DNA of 64,000 nt from Anaeromassilibacillus sp001305115 (GTDB lineage: Bacteria; Bacillota; Clostridia; Oscillospirales; Acutalibacteraceae): NCBI GenBank assembly GCA_042854365.1, contig AP031437.1, positions 1,178,001-1,242,000 of the forward strand, given 5' to 3'. Below, in pieces: positions 1 to 9,440 of the stretch (its first letter is position 1; each line of letters opens with the position of its first letter). Made by a program: the position numbers and the translations under genes. Below the pieces are notes generated by a model. The model saw only the letters and a list, made by a program, of their open reading frames with translations, did no database searches and was not told the DNA's origin.

Positions 1-1
1 T

Positions 2-376
2 CAAATTTATGAGAAGGGTAGAAGAAAAGAAAACCTGACTGCACGCGAAGTGGACAGCCTGACCCCAAACCGGGAAGAATTTGCCTCTGTATACCGGTTC
101 TTGCGTGCAAAAAATGGGTTTGACGGTCCAGAAGAGGTACTTCTCTATCGAACATGTGCTTTGCCCGGCGGAAATATGGGAAAGCTGCTGACAATGTTGG
201 ATGTCCTGTCGGAACACGGTTTGACCTTGCAGCAGCGGTCCGCAGGGGTGTGCAAATTGACCTTAGAACCGGTGCAGCAAAAGGTCAATTTATTTGATTC
301 AAAGATTTTGGCAGATCTGCGGGCTTTACAGAAGGAGGGGGAACCATATGGCGGAGAAACTCAAAACCTACAATGA
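2..376 (+). CDS. recJ: RecJ single-strand DNA exonuclease, C-terminal fragment (5' end outside window)
   Basis: The frame is open from the first bases of the window to a stop at 374-376, so only the last ~124 residues are visible. The segment LTPNREEFASVYRFLR and the following mixed alpha/beta stretch resemble the C-terminal extension of Firmicute RecJ, a 5'-3' single-strand DNA exonuclease used in recombination and mismatch repair. None of the catalytic DHH motifs are in the window, so the call rests on this tail and on the neighbour: recJ directly upstream of rel is a common Clostridia order. Its end overlaps the rel start by 29 bases. Another nuclease with the same tail cannot be excluded. 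Confidence 0.6.
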   Translation, partial: QIYEKGRRKENLTAREVDSLTPNREEFASVYRFLRAKNGFDGPEEVLLYRTCALPGGNMGKLLTMLDVLSEHGLTLQQRSAGVCKLTLEPVQQKVNLFDSKILADLRALQKEGEPYGGETQNLQ

Positions 377-2522
377 TCTTTTAAAACTGATCCACGATAG
401 CGAGCGAGAATACGATTTTGCCCTGATTGATAAGGCTTATCAGTTGGCTTATCAGATGCACGGCGACCAGAAACGTCTGTCCGGCGCGCCATACATTTCC
501 CATCCGGTGGCAGTGGCCTGCATCCTGGTGGAGTTGGGCATGGATTCTGAGTCTGTGGCGGCAGGTTTACTCCATGATGTGGTGGAGGATACGCCGGTGG
601 ACCTTGAGCAAGTGCGGAAAATGTTCGGGGATGAAATTGCAAATTTGACCAACGGTGTTACCAAACTTGGCCGAATTCCCTACTCTTCTCGGGAAGAGCA
701 GCAAGCGGAAAACCTGCGGAAGATGTTGATTGCAATGGCGGACGACATCCGCGTGATTATCATCAAATTGGCGGACCGCCTGCACAATATGCGGACCATC
801 GAATTCATGGCTCCGCAGAAGCAGCGCGACAAGGCATTGGAGAACATGGAGGTGTATGCCCCCATCGCGCACCGCCTTGGTATCCGGATGGTGAAAGAGG
901 AGTTGGAGGACATTTCCTTGCGCTATCTGGACCCCATTGCGTATCAGGAGATTGAAAGCGGGCTGGCGATGCGCAGCGGCGAGCGAAAGGCATTCATTGA
1001 GGTGACCAAGCAGCGCATCTATGACCGTGTATCCCCGGAGATTCCCAATGTATATTTAGAGGGCCGTGTCAAAAGCATCAATGGTATTTATCGAAAGATG
1101 TTCATTCAAGGGAAAAGCATGGATGAAATCTATGACATTTATGCGGTACGCGTGATCGTCGATACCATCAATGACTGTTATAACGTGTTGGGCGTTATTC
1201 ATGACATGTTCCGGCCCATTCCAAACCGTTTTAAAGATTATATCTCCACCCCGAAACCCAATGGTTATCAATCCCTCCACACGACGGTTCTCAGCAAAGA
1301 AGGCGTGGCGTTCGAGGTGCAGATCCGAACTTGGGAAATGCACCATACTGCAGAATACGGCATCGCTGCACACTGGAAATATAAGCTCGGTGTCACCAAA
1401 GGGGACAAGCTGGACGATCGCCTCGCGTGGATTCGGCAGATGCTGGAAAACCAAAAGGATAGTGGGGATGCCACCGATCTTGTGCGGACCATTAAATCGG
1501 ATCTTGCGCCGGAAGAGGTGTTTGTGTTTACCCCCAAGGGCGACGTAATCAGCTTGCCGAGTGGTTCCACTGTGATCGATTTTGCTTATGCCATTCACAG
1601 TGCAGTTGGAAACCGTATGGTGGGTGCCAAAGTGGACAAACGCATTGTACCGATCGATTATAAAGTAAAAAATGGTGAGATCATTGAGATTCTTACCGCA
1701 AAAGAGGGAAGCCACGGACCCAGCAGAGACTGGTTAAAGATAGTCAAGACCAGCGAGGCGCGCAATAAAATCCGCCAGTGGTTCAAGAAAGAACGCCGGG
1801 AAGAGAACATTGTGGAAGGCCGGACTGAATTGGAGCGCGAGTTCCGGAGAAATGGAATTGAATTGACGGATGAAGAGCTCAAAGGTTGTTTAGAAAATAT
1901 CGGCCGCCGCCAGAATTGTACGACGGAAGAGGATGTGTATGCGGCCATCGGTTACGGCGGAATTCAGCTTTGGAAGGTTATGCCAAAGCTGAAGGAGGAA
2001 TACATCAAATCCCACAAACCGCCAGTACAGCCAGAGGTTCCCAAACAGCAGCCAAAAGTAAACAAAAAACCAGTCGGCGGCGTGACCGTGGACGGAATGG
2101 AAGGGTGCCTGATTAAGTTTTCCCGTTGTTGTAATCCCTTGCCAGGGGACGAGATCATCGGGTTTATCACCCGCGGGTTCGGCGTCTCCATCCACAAAAG
2201 GAGTTGTTCGAACGTACCCAAGGTCATCAGCGAGGCGCCGGAACCGGAGCGTTGGATTCAGGCGCACTGGGAAGGCGTGGTCAAAGAGGTCTTTAAATCC
2301 ACCTTGGAGATTGTGGCAACGGACCGGCCTGGATTGCTGGCCGATGTTACACAACAGCTTTTCAATATGCATCTGTTCATCCATTCGCTCAACTCTCGGG
2401 AGACGAAGGACGGCAGCGCAGTCATTTCCGTTACGATCACGATCAATGGAAGAGATCATTTACAGACCATTATCAGCCGTTTGATGAATATTTCTGGGAT
2501 TGCCTCTGTACGGCGGGCGTAA
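348..2522 (+). CDS. rel: Bifunctional (p)ppGpp synthetase/hydrolase Rel
   Basis: Makes and degrades the stringent-response alarmone (p)ppGpp. The 724-residue length is typical of Rel. Domains in order: N-terminal HD hydrolase with H52, H76-D77 and HDVVEDT; synthetase with the RFKDYIST/PKPNGYQSLHT loop near residue 295 and EVQIRT after it; TGS domain from about 385 (VFVFTPKGDVISLPSGST); a Cys-rich segment near 586 (KFSRCCNPLPGD); C-terminal ACT domain from about 655 (DRPGLLADVTQQLF). Both catalytic halves look intact. The ATG at 348 is chosen over an in-frame upstream start at 294 because AAGGAGGGGG (about 331-340) sits at normal spacing and the protein then begins MAEKLKTYNDLL. It is followed closely by an MBL hydrolase and hemZ, a frequent Clostridia arrangement. 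Confidence 0.95.
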   Translation: MAEKLKTYNDLLKLIHDSEREYDFALIDKAYQLAYQMHGDQKRLSGAPYISHPVAVACILVELGMDSESVAAGLLHDVVEDTPVDLEQVRKMFGDEIANLTNGVTKLGRIPYSSREEQQAENLRKMLIAMADDIRVIIIKLADRLHNMRTIEFMAPQKQRDKALENMEVYAPIAHRLGIRMVKEELEDISLRYLDPIAYQEIESGLAMRSGERKAFIEVTKQRIYDRVSPEIPNVYLEGRVKSINGIYRKMFIQGKSMDEIYDIYAVRVIVDTINDCYNVLGVIHDMFRPIPNRFKDYISTPKPNGYQSLHTTVLSKEGVAFEVQIRTWEMHHTAEYGIAAHWKYKLGVTKGDKLDDRLAWIRQMLENQKDSGDATDLVRTIKSDLAPEEVFVFTPKGDVISLPSGSTVIDFAYAIHSAVGNRMVGAKVDKRIVPIDYKVKNGEIIEILTAKEGSHGPSRDWLKIVKTSEARNKIRQWFKKERREENIVEGRTELEREFRRNGIELTDEELKGCLENIGRRQNCTTEEDVYAAIGYGGIQLWKVMPKLKEEYIKSHKPPVQPEVPKQQPKVNKKPVGGVTVDGMEGCLIKFSRCCNPLPGDEIIGFITRGFGVSIHKRSCSNVPKVISEAPEPERWIQAHWEGVVKEVFKSTLEIVATDRPGLLADVTQQLFNMHLFIHSLNSRETKDGSAVISVTITINGRDHLQTIISRLMNISGIASVRRA

Positions 2523-2552
2523 TTGTTATGAGTATAGAAATGGAGTAGTTCA

Positions 2553-3170
2553 ATGAAAGTAACCAGATTTACCGGAGGGCCCATGCCCACCAATTGTTAT
2601 ATGTTGACCGATGAATCCACTGGAGCGACCGCTGTGATCGATCCTGGATTTGTCAATGAGAGCCTGCTGAAGGCGGTGGAAGGGGCGGATGTCCAAGCTA
2701 TTTTGCTGACGCACGGCCATTGGGACCATATTGCAGGCGTGGCAGAAATTCAAAAACAGACTGGCGCGAAGCTGTATATTGACGCGGAAGACGAGCTCTT
2801 CTTGTCGGATAGCGCTCTAAATTTGTCTGTGGATTTGACGGGACGCCCGTTGCCTCCCTTAAAAGCGGATGTGACAGTTTCTGACGGCGATGTCATCCCG
2901 TTGGGGAATCTGCACATCCATGTGCTGCATACACCGGGGCATACCATTGGAAGTTGCTGCTATGTAGTGGAAGGTGCTATTTTCAGCGGGGATACCTTGT
3001 TTAAAATGAGCGCGGGCCGAACCGATTTTCCAACAGGTAGTTATCCACAGTTGTTGGCTTCTTTAAAGCGTTTGTGCGCTCTGGAAGGGGACTATCACGT
3101 CTATCCCGGGCACGAATGGGAGACGACACTGGGCTTTGAACGGAAGAATAATCCGTTTGTAGAGGGCTGA
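2553..3170 (+). CDS. MBL-fold metallo-hydrolase (glyoxalase II-like)
   Basis: A 205-residue metallo-beta-lactamase fold hydrolase. The signature THGHWDH places H54, H56, D58 and H59 as zinc ligands, with H130 (HTPGHT), D147 (SGDTLF) and H187 (YPGHEWET) completing a two-metal site. The compact form matches YcbL/glyoxalase-II-like enzymes, which act on thioesters such as S-lactoylglutathione analogues; the true substrate cannot be read from sequence. No signal peptide, so cytosolic. It lies 30 bases after rel and 4 bases before the hemZ-like gene, probably co-transcribed. Its ribosome binding site is weak (a GGAG-like stretch before 2553). Confidence 0.85.
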   Translation: MKVTRFTGGPMPTNCYMLTDESTGATAVIDPGFVNESLLKAVEGADVQAILLTHGHWDHIAGVAEIQKQTGAKLYIDAEDELFLSDSALNLSVDLTGRPLPPLKADVTVSDGDVIPLGNLHIHVLHTPGHTIGSCCYVVEGAIFSGDTLFKMSAGRTDFPTGSYPQLLASLKRLCALEGDYHVYPGHEWETTLGFERKNNPFVEG

Positions 3171-3174
3171 ACCG

Positions 3175-4734
3175 ATGGCGGAGAAGACGCTATATCAAAC
3201 AGCCCCCGTGATGCGGCTTTTTATTGCAGAGCATCCCTTTCATTACGAGATGGAAAACTTGTGCCGTATCTTTTTTCCCTATCACCGAATCGAGACGATC
3301 TCCTGCGGAACGGATTCAGAAGGGACGCATATGTTGGATTATGGCGCTTTGGGCGCTTACACGGGAATGCAAACGGAATCCGGCGGCGTCCGGTTGCAGG
3401 CCCGTTTATTTTATGGCGGAAGAGAACGGGCAGCCGAACAGCGCACCGCGCTTTCTTTTCCAGCGGACATCAAGGAGTTGGAGCGGCGCATGGGGGTGCT
3501 GCTTTTTGGGCTTCTCACACAGGTATGTGCTTATACGCCAAAGTGGGGTATCCTAACGGGGGTGCGCCCCATTAAGCTCCTGCGCAATTTGGTGGACCGC
3601 ATGGGTCTGGAAGCAGCGCTGCGCAGCTTTCAGGGGGATTGGCTGGTCAGCGCGGAAAAGACGGAATTGAGCCGGATCACCATGGGGAACGAGCAAAAAA
3701 TTTTATCGCTTTCTCGTCCGGAGTCTTTCAGCTTATACGTTTCCATCCCGTTTTGTCCCACACGTTGTTCGTATTGCTCCTTTGTATCTTCGACCGTGGA
3801 ACGCACAGCAAAGCTCATTCCGCAGTATCTGGAGTTGCTATGCGTTGAAGTGGTACGTACGGCGGAGGTCGTAAAAGAACTGGGATTGCGGCTGGAATCG
3901 GTATATATCGGCGGAGGGACGCCGACAACGCTTTCGGCTGAACAGTTGGCGCGTTTGATCGATACCATCACCTGTGCGTTTGATATGAGCACTTGCCGGG
4001 AATTCACGGTGGAAGCCGGACGGCCGGATACCATCACGATGGATAAGCTAAAGGCGATGCGCCCACGCGGGGTTACGAGAATTAGCATCAATCCACAAAC
4101 CCTCAACGATCATGTTTTGGAGACAATTGGCCGCCGTCATACTTCTGCACAGACTTTAGAGGCGTTCTCGTTGGCGCGTACATGTGGGTATGATGACATC
4201 AATATGGATTTGATTGTGGGCCTCCCGGAAGATACCTTGGAAAGCTTTCAGAGGACGCTTCGGCAAGTGTTGGATCTCCATCCTGAGAGCATCACGGTGC
4301 ATACTCTTTCGCTCAAGCGTTCCGCACGTATTTTTCAGGACGACAGTGAACCCTTCAGCCGGGATGCCGCTCTGACTGGAGATATGCTGGATTGGGGCGA
4401 TGCACAGCTTCTCCACCATGGGTATGCTCCATACTATTTATACCGGCAGAGCCGCATGGTTGGAAATCTGGAGAATACCGGGTGGGCGAAGACGGGAAAA
4501 GAGAGCATCTACAATGTTTATATTATGGATGAGACACATACCATTTTGGCATGTGGAGCGGGGGCCGTGACAAAGGTCCGGGACCCATATTCCGACCAGC
4601 TGAAACGTATTTTTAATTTCAAGTACCCGTATGAATACATCAGCCGCCACGGGGAAATGCTTACAAGAAAAGAACAGGTGAGAACCATTTATGAAGAATA
4701 TCGGCGGGCAAAACAGGGTTTATCCTCTGTATGA
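3175..4734 (+). CDS. hemZ: HemZ-like radical SAM protein (coproporphyrinogen III dehydrogenase family)
   Basis: A 519-residue radical SAM enzyme. The cluster motif CPTRCSYC gives C194, C198 and C201, followed by GGGTPT for SAM binding, and an N-terminal region of about 180 residues characteristic of the HemZ branch of the HemN family. HemN proteins oxidatively decarboxylate coproporphyrinogen III; Firmicute HemZ is less well characterised and could instead be a haem chaperone-like or other radical SAM protein. The position after rel and the MBL hydrolase matches many Clostridia. The last 44 bases overlap the downstream kinase, indicating tight co-expression. There is no other haem-synthesis gene nearby. 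Confidence 0.85.
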   Translation: MAEKTLYQTAPVMRLFIAEHPFHYEMENLCRIFFPYHRIETISCGTDSEGTHMLDYGALGAYTGMQTESGGVRLQARLFYGGRERAAEQRTALSFPADIKELERRMGVLLFGLLTQVCAYTPKWGILTGVRPIKLLRNLVDRMGLEAALRSFQGDWLVSAEKTELSRITMGNEQKILSLSRPESFSLYVSIPFCPTRCSYCSFVSSTVERTAKLIPQYLELLCVEVVRTAEVVKELGLRLESVYIGGGTPTTLSAEQLARLIDTITCAFDMSTCREFTVEAGRPDTITMDKLKAMRPRGVTRISINPQTLNDHVLETIGRRHTSAQTLEAFSLARTCGYDDINMDLIVGLPEDTLESFQRTLRQVLDLHPESITVHTLSLKRSARIFQDDSEPFSRDAALTGDMLDWGDAQLLHHGYAPYYLYRQSRMVGNLENTGWAKTGKESIYNVYIMDETHTILACGAGAVTKVRDPYSDQLKRIFNFKYPYEYISRHGEMLTRKEQVRTIYEEYRRAKQGLSSV

Positions 4735-5662
4735 GAACGACCTCGAACGCATTAATTATGAAGCAGAACACTGTGCTCCTGCTTTTATTGCCCGGACAGA
4801 AGCGGCTTTTCATCGCGATATACGCGACATAGCAGAGCAGATTGCCTCCTCTCCAGAGCTTTGCAAGGTCATTATGTTGGCGGGTCCATCCAGCAGCGGT
4901 AAAACGACCACGGCGCACATTCTGCTGGATGCTTTGCGGGAGTGTGGGATTGATTCCCAGGTGATCTCGCTGGACAATTTTTACAAGGGCGAATCCGATG
5001 CACCGCTTTTGGAAAACGGCCGGCATGATTATGAATCAGTCGAAGCATTAAATGTTCCTTTATTGGAGCGCTGCCTGTTGAATTTGATGGAAACCAACAC
5101 ATGCGAAATGCCGGTTTTTGATTTTGAACACCATATTCCTCACCCATATACGAAGCGCATTCGCTTGGGAGAACGGGAAATTGTGGTTGTGGAGGGAATC
5201 CATGCGCTGAATCCAGCCATTAGCAGGCATTTGCCGGAGGACGGGGTTTTAAAAATTTATATCAGTGTGAAGCAGGGATTGGAAACGCAAGGAAAGATCT
5301 TGCTGTCGCCCAACGGAGTCCGTTTGGTACGCCGTTTGGTGCGCGACTATTTGTTCCGAAATAACCCCCCGGGACGCACGCTGGACATGTGGAGCACAGT
5401 AATGGATGGAGAACGGAAGTATATTAAGCCCTACCGGGGAGAGGCGGATATTACGATCAATTCAATGCACTGTTATGAACCGTGTGTCATGCGTGCACAA
5501 GCACTTCCACTTTTAGAGAGCGTGGAGCCGTCGGCTTCATACGGCGGGCTGGCCAATCAGCTGGCGGAATGTTTGCGCCGGTTTACGCCGATCTCGCAGG
5601 CGCTGGTTCCGGAGACCTCCTTGTTGCGGGAGTTCATTGGGGGAGGTATCTACGGGGAATAA
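4691..5662 (+). CDS. Uridine kinase-like nucleoside kinase
   Basis: A P-loop kinase of 323 residues in the uridine kinase/phosphoribulokinase family. Walker A is GPSSSGKT at residues 65-72; later motifs include SLDNFYKG and VVVEGIHALNP, typical of nucleoside-binding and Walker B segments. In many Clostridia the homologue carries an extra N-terminal TGS-like domain; this one has only about 55 residues before the P-loop, so it is the short form. Likely phosphorylates uridine/cytidine in salvage, though substrate specificity is inferred. Its start lies inside the hemZ-like gene behind a GGTGAG site, so translation is probably coupled. Confidence 0.82.
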   Translation: MKNIGGQNRVYPLYENDLERINYEAEHCAPAFIARTEAAFHRDIRDIAEQIASSPELCKVIMLAGPSSSGKTTTAHILLDALRECGIDSQVISLDNFYKGESDAPLLENGRHDYESVEALNVPLLERCLLNLMETNTCEMPVFDFEHHIPHPYTKRIRLGEREIVVVEGIHALNPAISRHLPEDGVLKIYISVKQGLETQGKILLSPNGVRLVRRLVRDYLFRNNPPGRTLDMWSTVMDGERKYIKPYRGEADITINSMHCYEPCVMRAQALPLLESVEPSASYGGLANQLAECLRRFTPISQALVPETSLLREFIGGGIYGE

Positions 5663-5712
5663 CCCAGGATGAAAATAGTTTGGGATGGAATGGAGAATCC
5701 CGTGCAATCCCC

Positions 5713-5742
5713 TTGATTTCCGGATTTAAATGGTGTTATAAT
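5713..5742 (+). promoter_or_regulatory. Sigma-A-type promoter for the zinc-ribbon gene
   Basis: TTGATT at 5713-5718, an 18-base spacer, and TATAAT at 5737-5742 preceded by a TGn extension. It stands 35 bases before the 5777 start codon. Confidence 0.6.
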
Positions 5743-5776
5743 TGAGCAAATAAAACAAAAAAGGGAGCGTGTGACA

Positions 5777-6139
5777 ATGGGACTTCTGGAAGATGTCGTC
5801 GTGAATGCGAAAGAAGCAGTCAATGCCGTCGGCAAAAAGGCGGGCCAGATGGTGGATATCTCAAAGTTGCGGTTAAACGCGGCGGATCTGAACAATGAGA
5901 TCTCCAAGCGCTTTGAAGCCCTGGGCAGGGTGATATATGACTCTAAAAAGACAGAGAACGATTCTGCTGATTTGGTTAATGAGTGTATAACGGCGATTGA
6001 TGAGCTGTACGAACAGCTGGATGCAGTCAACGATCAGATTTCTGCCCTACGCTCCAGAGTTATCTGTAAAAAATGTGGAGCTGAAAATCCCGCAGAAGCC
6101 TGCTATTGCAATATGTGCGGCAGCAAGCTCGACGTATAA
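5777..6139 (+). CDS. Small zinc-ribbon protein with N-terminal helix
   Basis: A 120-residue protein. Residues 1-90 are predicted mostly helical and charged (NAKEAVNAVGKKAGQMVDIS, then a coiled-coil-like stretch). The C-terminus holds a four-Cys zinc ribbon of the zinc-ribbon_2 type: CKKCGAENP followed by CYCNMCGSKL. Such proteins are common in Clostridia and have no assigned function; they are not transcription factors by any visible motif. The ATG at 5777 is preferred over GTG at 5771 because AAGGGAG (5761-5767) is then at normal spacing. It has its own promoter and terminator, so it is monocistronic. Confidence 0.75.
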   Translation: MGLLEDVVVNAKEAVNAVGKKAGQMVDISKLRLNAADLNNEISKRFEALGRVIYDSKKTENDSADLVNECITAIDELYEQLDAVNDQISALRSRVICKKCGAENPAEACYCNMCGSKLDV

Positions 6140-6154
6140 GAATGGGAATTTTTG

Positions 6155-6182
6155 AAAAAGAGGGGTTCGCCCCTCTTTTTGT
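6155..6182 (+). terminator. Intrinsic terminator
   Basis: An 11-bp stem (6155-6165 with 6170-6180) around a TTCG tetraloop, with the 3' arm ending in a T-run. It closes the zinc-ribbon transcription unit. Confidence 0.9.
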
Positions 6183-6315
6183 GTTCCTGGGCTTGTCCGG
6201 TTGGGTTGGTGGTCTAATCTTCACAGGGATGCCGTATATATAAAATATTGGATGATGCTTTGGGAAAGCGGTTGCGTAGCCGCAAAAAAGATGGATGGGA
6301 TGGTAGGGTTTATCT

Positions 6316-8064
6316 ATGGAAAAACGAATGGGACGCTCCACCAAACAAAGCTTTCTGCACGGTGCTTTGATTCTGCTGATTGCCATCGCAATTGTGAAGG
6401 TGATCGGTGCGCTGTTCAAAATCCCCTTAAACCTGATTATTACGCCGGTTGGTATGGGGTATTTCTCAACGGCGTACAACCTGTATAATCCGATTTTTAG
6501 TCTGGCAACCGCGGGATTCCCCATTGCGATTGCCCGTTTGGTATCGGAAAATTATGCACGGGGCCGGTTTCGGGACATTCGACAGATTCACAAGGTGTCA
6601 ATCCCGATTTTTCTGACTTTGGGCTTTTTGGCGTTTTGCTTGATGTTCTTTGGCGCAAGGCCGTATGTCTCCTATGCTACGGATAGCGGGGATATGAATG
6701 CATTGCCTGCGATTTATTTACTGTCCCCTGCGATTCTGTTCAGCAGCATGATGGCCATCTATCGCGGTTATTATGAAGGTTTGCGCAATATGTATCCCAC
6801 CGCTTTCTCAGAAGTGGTGGAGGCGCTGTTTAAACTAATCATGGGGTTGGCGGGCGCTTATCTCATCATTCAAAATGGCTTAAACGAATATGCCGCTTCG
6901 GGAACAGTTTACGGAATCCCGGTCGAATCGGCCGAATATGCCAAGGCTGCAACCCTGCCGTATGCTGCTGCGGGTGCAATCTTTGGCGTTACAGTTGGTT
7001 CTGTTTTTGGATTTGCATTTCTATGGCTTTATCACAAGCGGAATGGGGATGGGATTACACGGGAGATGTTGGTTGCATCTCCACGCCCCTATCCGATGAA
7101 GCAGACCATTCAGCGTTTGGTGCGTACCGCGATTCCGGTGGCATTGGGCGCTTTAGCGGTCAATCTCTCCAGCTTGGTGGATACCACCTTTGTACAGCGC
7201 CGCCTGCGGGATATTATGTCCATACAACCGGAGGTGCTGCTGCAGGAATACAGTGGCCTATTGAGTGAGGTTGTCATCCAGACGGACCGCGTTCCAACAT
7301 TCCTGTTTGGCTGTTATGGCAATGCGACAACATTGTTTATGTTGGTGCCGGCGATTACTCAGGCGTTCGGTGTATCCGCTTTGCCAAATGTCACGACGGC
7401 TTGGACAACAGGCGACCCCAAAAAAATCAAAAATAGCATCGAAACCGTCCTGCGTGTTGTCGCAATGATTACCATTCCGGCCGGTTTGGGCCTTTCCGTT
7501 CTTTCCGGCCCGATCACGCAACTGCTGGGTTATAACGAGATCACCGGGAAAATTTTGATCCTTTTGGGGCTTGGTGCAATTTTTGCTGCTACAGATACGC
7601 CCATCAACAGTATGTTGCAGGCGGTGGGACGTGTTGATCTGCCAATTAAGCTTCTTTCGGTGGGACTTATCATCAAGGTGGTATTGAACTATTTTTTGGT
7701 TGGAATACCGGAAATCAACGTCATGGGCGCAGGGATTGGAACGCTGGTTTGTTATCTGTTCCTCACCGTATTTGGACTCGTTTTGTTGTGCCGGGAAACC
7801 AAGGTCAAGTTAAACTGGGTGGGCTTGTTCGTAAAGCCGTTCCTAGCAGGGGGCGTTTGCGTTCTGTCGGCTTATCTGGTGCAGAAATTTGCCGCAATGG
7901 TGGTGAGTGTTAGCATTGCAACGATCTTTGCACTTTTTGTGGCAGTTGCCGTTTATGGCGTGTGCATGCTTTGGATGCGGGCGTTGAAAAAAAGCGATAT
8001 TCTTATGTTACCCAAGGGACAAAAAATTGCCAAAATACTTGAAAAACATGGTTGGATAAGGTAA
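6316..8064 (+). CDS. SpoVB/YabM-type polysaccharide flippase (MOP superfamily)
   Basis: A 582-residue integral membrane protein with about 12-14 hydrophobic segments. The opening (KQSFLHGALILLIAIAIVKV) and the IGALFKIPL and GMGYFSTAYNLYN motifs are typical of the Firmicute SpoVB/YabM/MurJ-like polysaccharide transporters of the multidrug/oligosaccharidyl-lipid/polysaccharide exporter superfamily. These flip lipid-linked precursors for cell wall or spore cortex. Position settles the subgroup: it is followed by mazG, rqcP, yabP, yabQ, divIC and an S1 gene, as in the Bacillus yabM cluster. Whether it acts in vegetative growth or sporulation is not decidable here. Confidence 0.85.
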   Translation: MEKRMGRSTKQSFLHGALILLIAIAIVKVIGALFKIPLNLIITPVGMGYFSTAYNLYNPIFSLATAGFPIAIARLVSENYARGRFRDIRQIHKVSIPIFLTLGFLAFCLMFFGARPYVSYATDSGDMNALPAIYLLSPAILFSSMMAIYRGYYEGLRNMYPTAFSEVVEALFKLIMGLAGAYLIIQNGLNEYAASGTVYGIPVESAEYAKAATLPYAAAGAIFGVTVGSVFGFAFLWLYHKRNGDGITREMLVASPRPYPMKQTIQRLVRTAIPVALGALAVNLSSLVDTTFVQRRLRDIMSIQPEVLLQEYSGLLSEVVIQTDRVPTFLFGCYGNATTLFMLVPAITQAFGVSALPNVTTAWTTGDPKKIKNSIETVLRVVAMITIPAGLGLSVLSGPITQLLGYNEITGKILILLGLGAIFAATDTPINSMLQAVGRVDLPIKLLSVGLIIKVVLNYFLVGIPEINVMGAGIGTLVCYLFLTVFGLVLLCRETKVKLNWVGLFVKPFLAGGVCVLSAYLVQKFAAMVVSVSIATIFALFVAVAVYGVCMLWMRALKKSDILMLPKGQKIAKILEKHGWIR

Positions 8065-8145
8065 TATAGGAACTGCCCGTTTTTACCCAGCCGCGGGAAT
8101 TTGGTCGGCAGGAAGCCCGGTTTTGGAAGCGGAGGTGCAAGATAC

Positions 8146-8952
8146 TTGGAATTTAAGAAAAAAGATAAGTATAGCATGGATGACTTGCTGCAGATTATGA
8201 AGATTTTGCGTGCCCCTGGCGGTTGCCCTTGGGACCGTGAACAGACGCACCAAAGTATCCGAAACTGTTTCATTGAAGAGACCTATGAGGCGATTGAAGC
8301 CATCGACACAGAGGACCCGATTTTGCTTCAAGAGGAACTCGGCGACGTTTTGTTGCAGGTGCTCTTCCACTCGGAAATTGAGCAGGAAGAGGGACGGTTT
8401 GATTTTTCAGATGTGGTGGATGGGGAAGCCAAGAAGATGGTGGAACGCCACCCGCATGTGTTTGGCTCCGTTACAGTGGACGGCACAGAGGATGTGTTGA
8501 CCAATTGGGATGCCATCAAGAAAAAAACCAAGGACCAAAAGACGCAGACTGAGGTGCTACAGAGTGTCAGTAAGGCGCTTCCCGCTTTGATGCGCAGTCA
8601 AAAGGTGCAGCAGAAAGCGGCAAAGGTTGGGTTCGATTGGCCGGATGTCTCCGGCGCCTTAGCAAAAGTGGAGGAAGAGACAGTTGAGTTGCGTGAAGCG
8701 ATTCGCGCTGAAGGGGTAGAAGCCTGTGCAGAAGAGTTGGGCGATCTGCTTTTTTCTGTAGTCAATGTTGCTCGATTTTTGCATGTAAGCGCGGAGCAAT
8801 CCTTGGGTGAAGCATGTGAAAAGTTCATTCGCCGTTTCCAAAAGGTGGAAGAGTTGGCAGGCGCGCGCGGATTGGATATGAAATCCGCGGGCATTGAAGA
8901 ACTGGACAAGCTTTGGAACGAGGCCAAGGAAACAAAGAATTCGCAAGACTGA
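8146..8952 (+). CDS. mazG: Nucleoside triphosphate pyrophosphohydrolase MazG (YabN-like)
   Basis: A 268-residue house-cleaning NTP pyrophosphohydrolase. The first MazG domain carries CPWDREQTH, EETYEAIEAI and EELGDVLLQVLFH (the EExxE and ExxD magnesium-binding pattern); a second, degenerate copy follows (EEETVELREAI, EELGDLLFSVVNVAR). The TTG at 8146 is chosen because GGAGGTG (8131-8137) precedes it at good spacing and the protein then starts MEFKKKDKYSMDDLL. The longer frame from 8101 has no ribosome site. In Bacillus YabN the MazG domain is fused to an N-terminal tetrapyrrole methylase; that part is absent here. Confidence 0.88.
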   Translation: MEFKKKDKYSMDDLLQIMKILRAPGGCPWDREQTHQSIRNCFIEETYEAIEAIDTEDPILLQEELGDVLLQVLFHSEIEQEEGRFDFSDVVDGEAKKMVERHPHVFGSVTVDGTEDVLTNWDAIKKKTKDQKTQTEVLQSVSKALPALMRSQKVQQKAAKVGFDWPDVSGALAKVEEETVELREAIRAEGVEACAEELGDLLFSVVNVARFLHVSAEQSLGEACEKFIRRFQKVEELAGARGLDMKSAGIEELDKLWNEAKETKNSQD

Positions 8953-9044
8953 AACGCGAAATACTGAAATAATTCTCGGCTTTTCAATCATACTATGGTT
9001 GAGGAAAAGGCTGATGAATAATAAAAAACACGGAGGTACATCTC

Positions 9045-9320
9045 ATGAACAAGACAGAATTGATTACCGCTGTTGCGGAAAAAACCGGTATGTCTAAGAA
9101 AGATGCGGACAGCGCCGTAAACGCGGTTCTTGATACGATTATCGAAGCGGTTGCCTGCGAGGAGAAAGTGCAGATTGTCGGCTTTGGCACATTTGAGGTG
9201 CGTGCGCGCAGCGAACGTCAAGGCCGTGATCCGCGGACAAATTCCCCGATCACCATCCCGGCATCCAAGGTTCCGGCTTTCAAGGCTGGCAAGGCATTTA
9301 AGGATGCTATGATCAAATAA
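9045..9320 (+). CDS. hup: HU-type DNA-binding protein
   Basis: A 91-residue histone-like protein of exactly the usual size. It has the MNKTELITAVAEKTGMSKKD start, the central GFGTFEVR turn and a GRDPRTNSPITIPASKVPAF beta-arm whose proline intercalates into DNA. HU bends and compacts DNA and assists replication and recombination. CGGAGGTAC lies just upstream. It sits between mazG and rqcP and is separated from rqcP by a terminator-like hairpin, so it may be expressed at higher level than its neighbours. Confidence 0.97.
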   Translation: MNKTELITAVAEKTGMSKKDADSAVNAVLDTIIEAVACEEKVQIVGFGTFEVRARSERQGRDPRTNSPITIPASKVPAFKAGKAFKDAMIK

Positions 9321-9344
9321 TTCCGTTTTGTATTCAGGTATCAG

Positions 9345-9396
9345 GGGCTGCAAGGCTCAGGACGGTTGTCCTGGAGCGTTGCGCCCTTTTTCTTTT
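9345..9396 (+). terminator. Terminator-like imperfect hairpin after hup
   Basis: GGGCTGCAA-GGCTC (from about 9345) pairs imperfectly with GAGCGTTGCGCCC ending near 9386, with an inner AGGAC/GTCCT hairpin, followed by the T-rich stretch CCCTTTTTCTTTT. Probably a partial terminator between hup and rqcP. Confidence 0.6.
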
Positions 9397-9440
9397 CAAA
9401 TTTGGTACGTTTGGTGCCTTTCAAAAGGAGTTTGCAAAAA

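Noticed and set aside
1056..1715. A 219-codon minus-strand frame inside rel
   Set aside because: Shadow of the rel coding frame; no ribosome site or recognisable motif.
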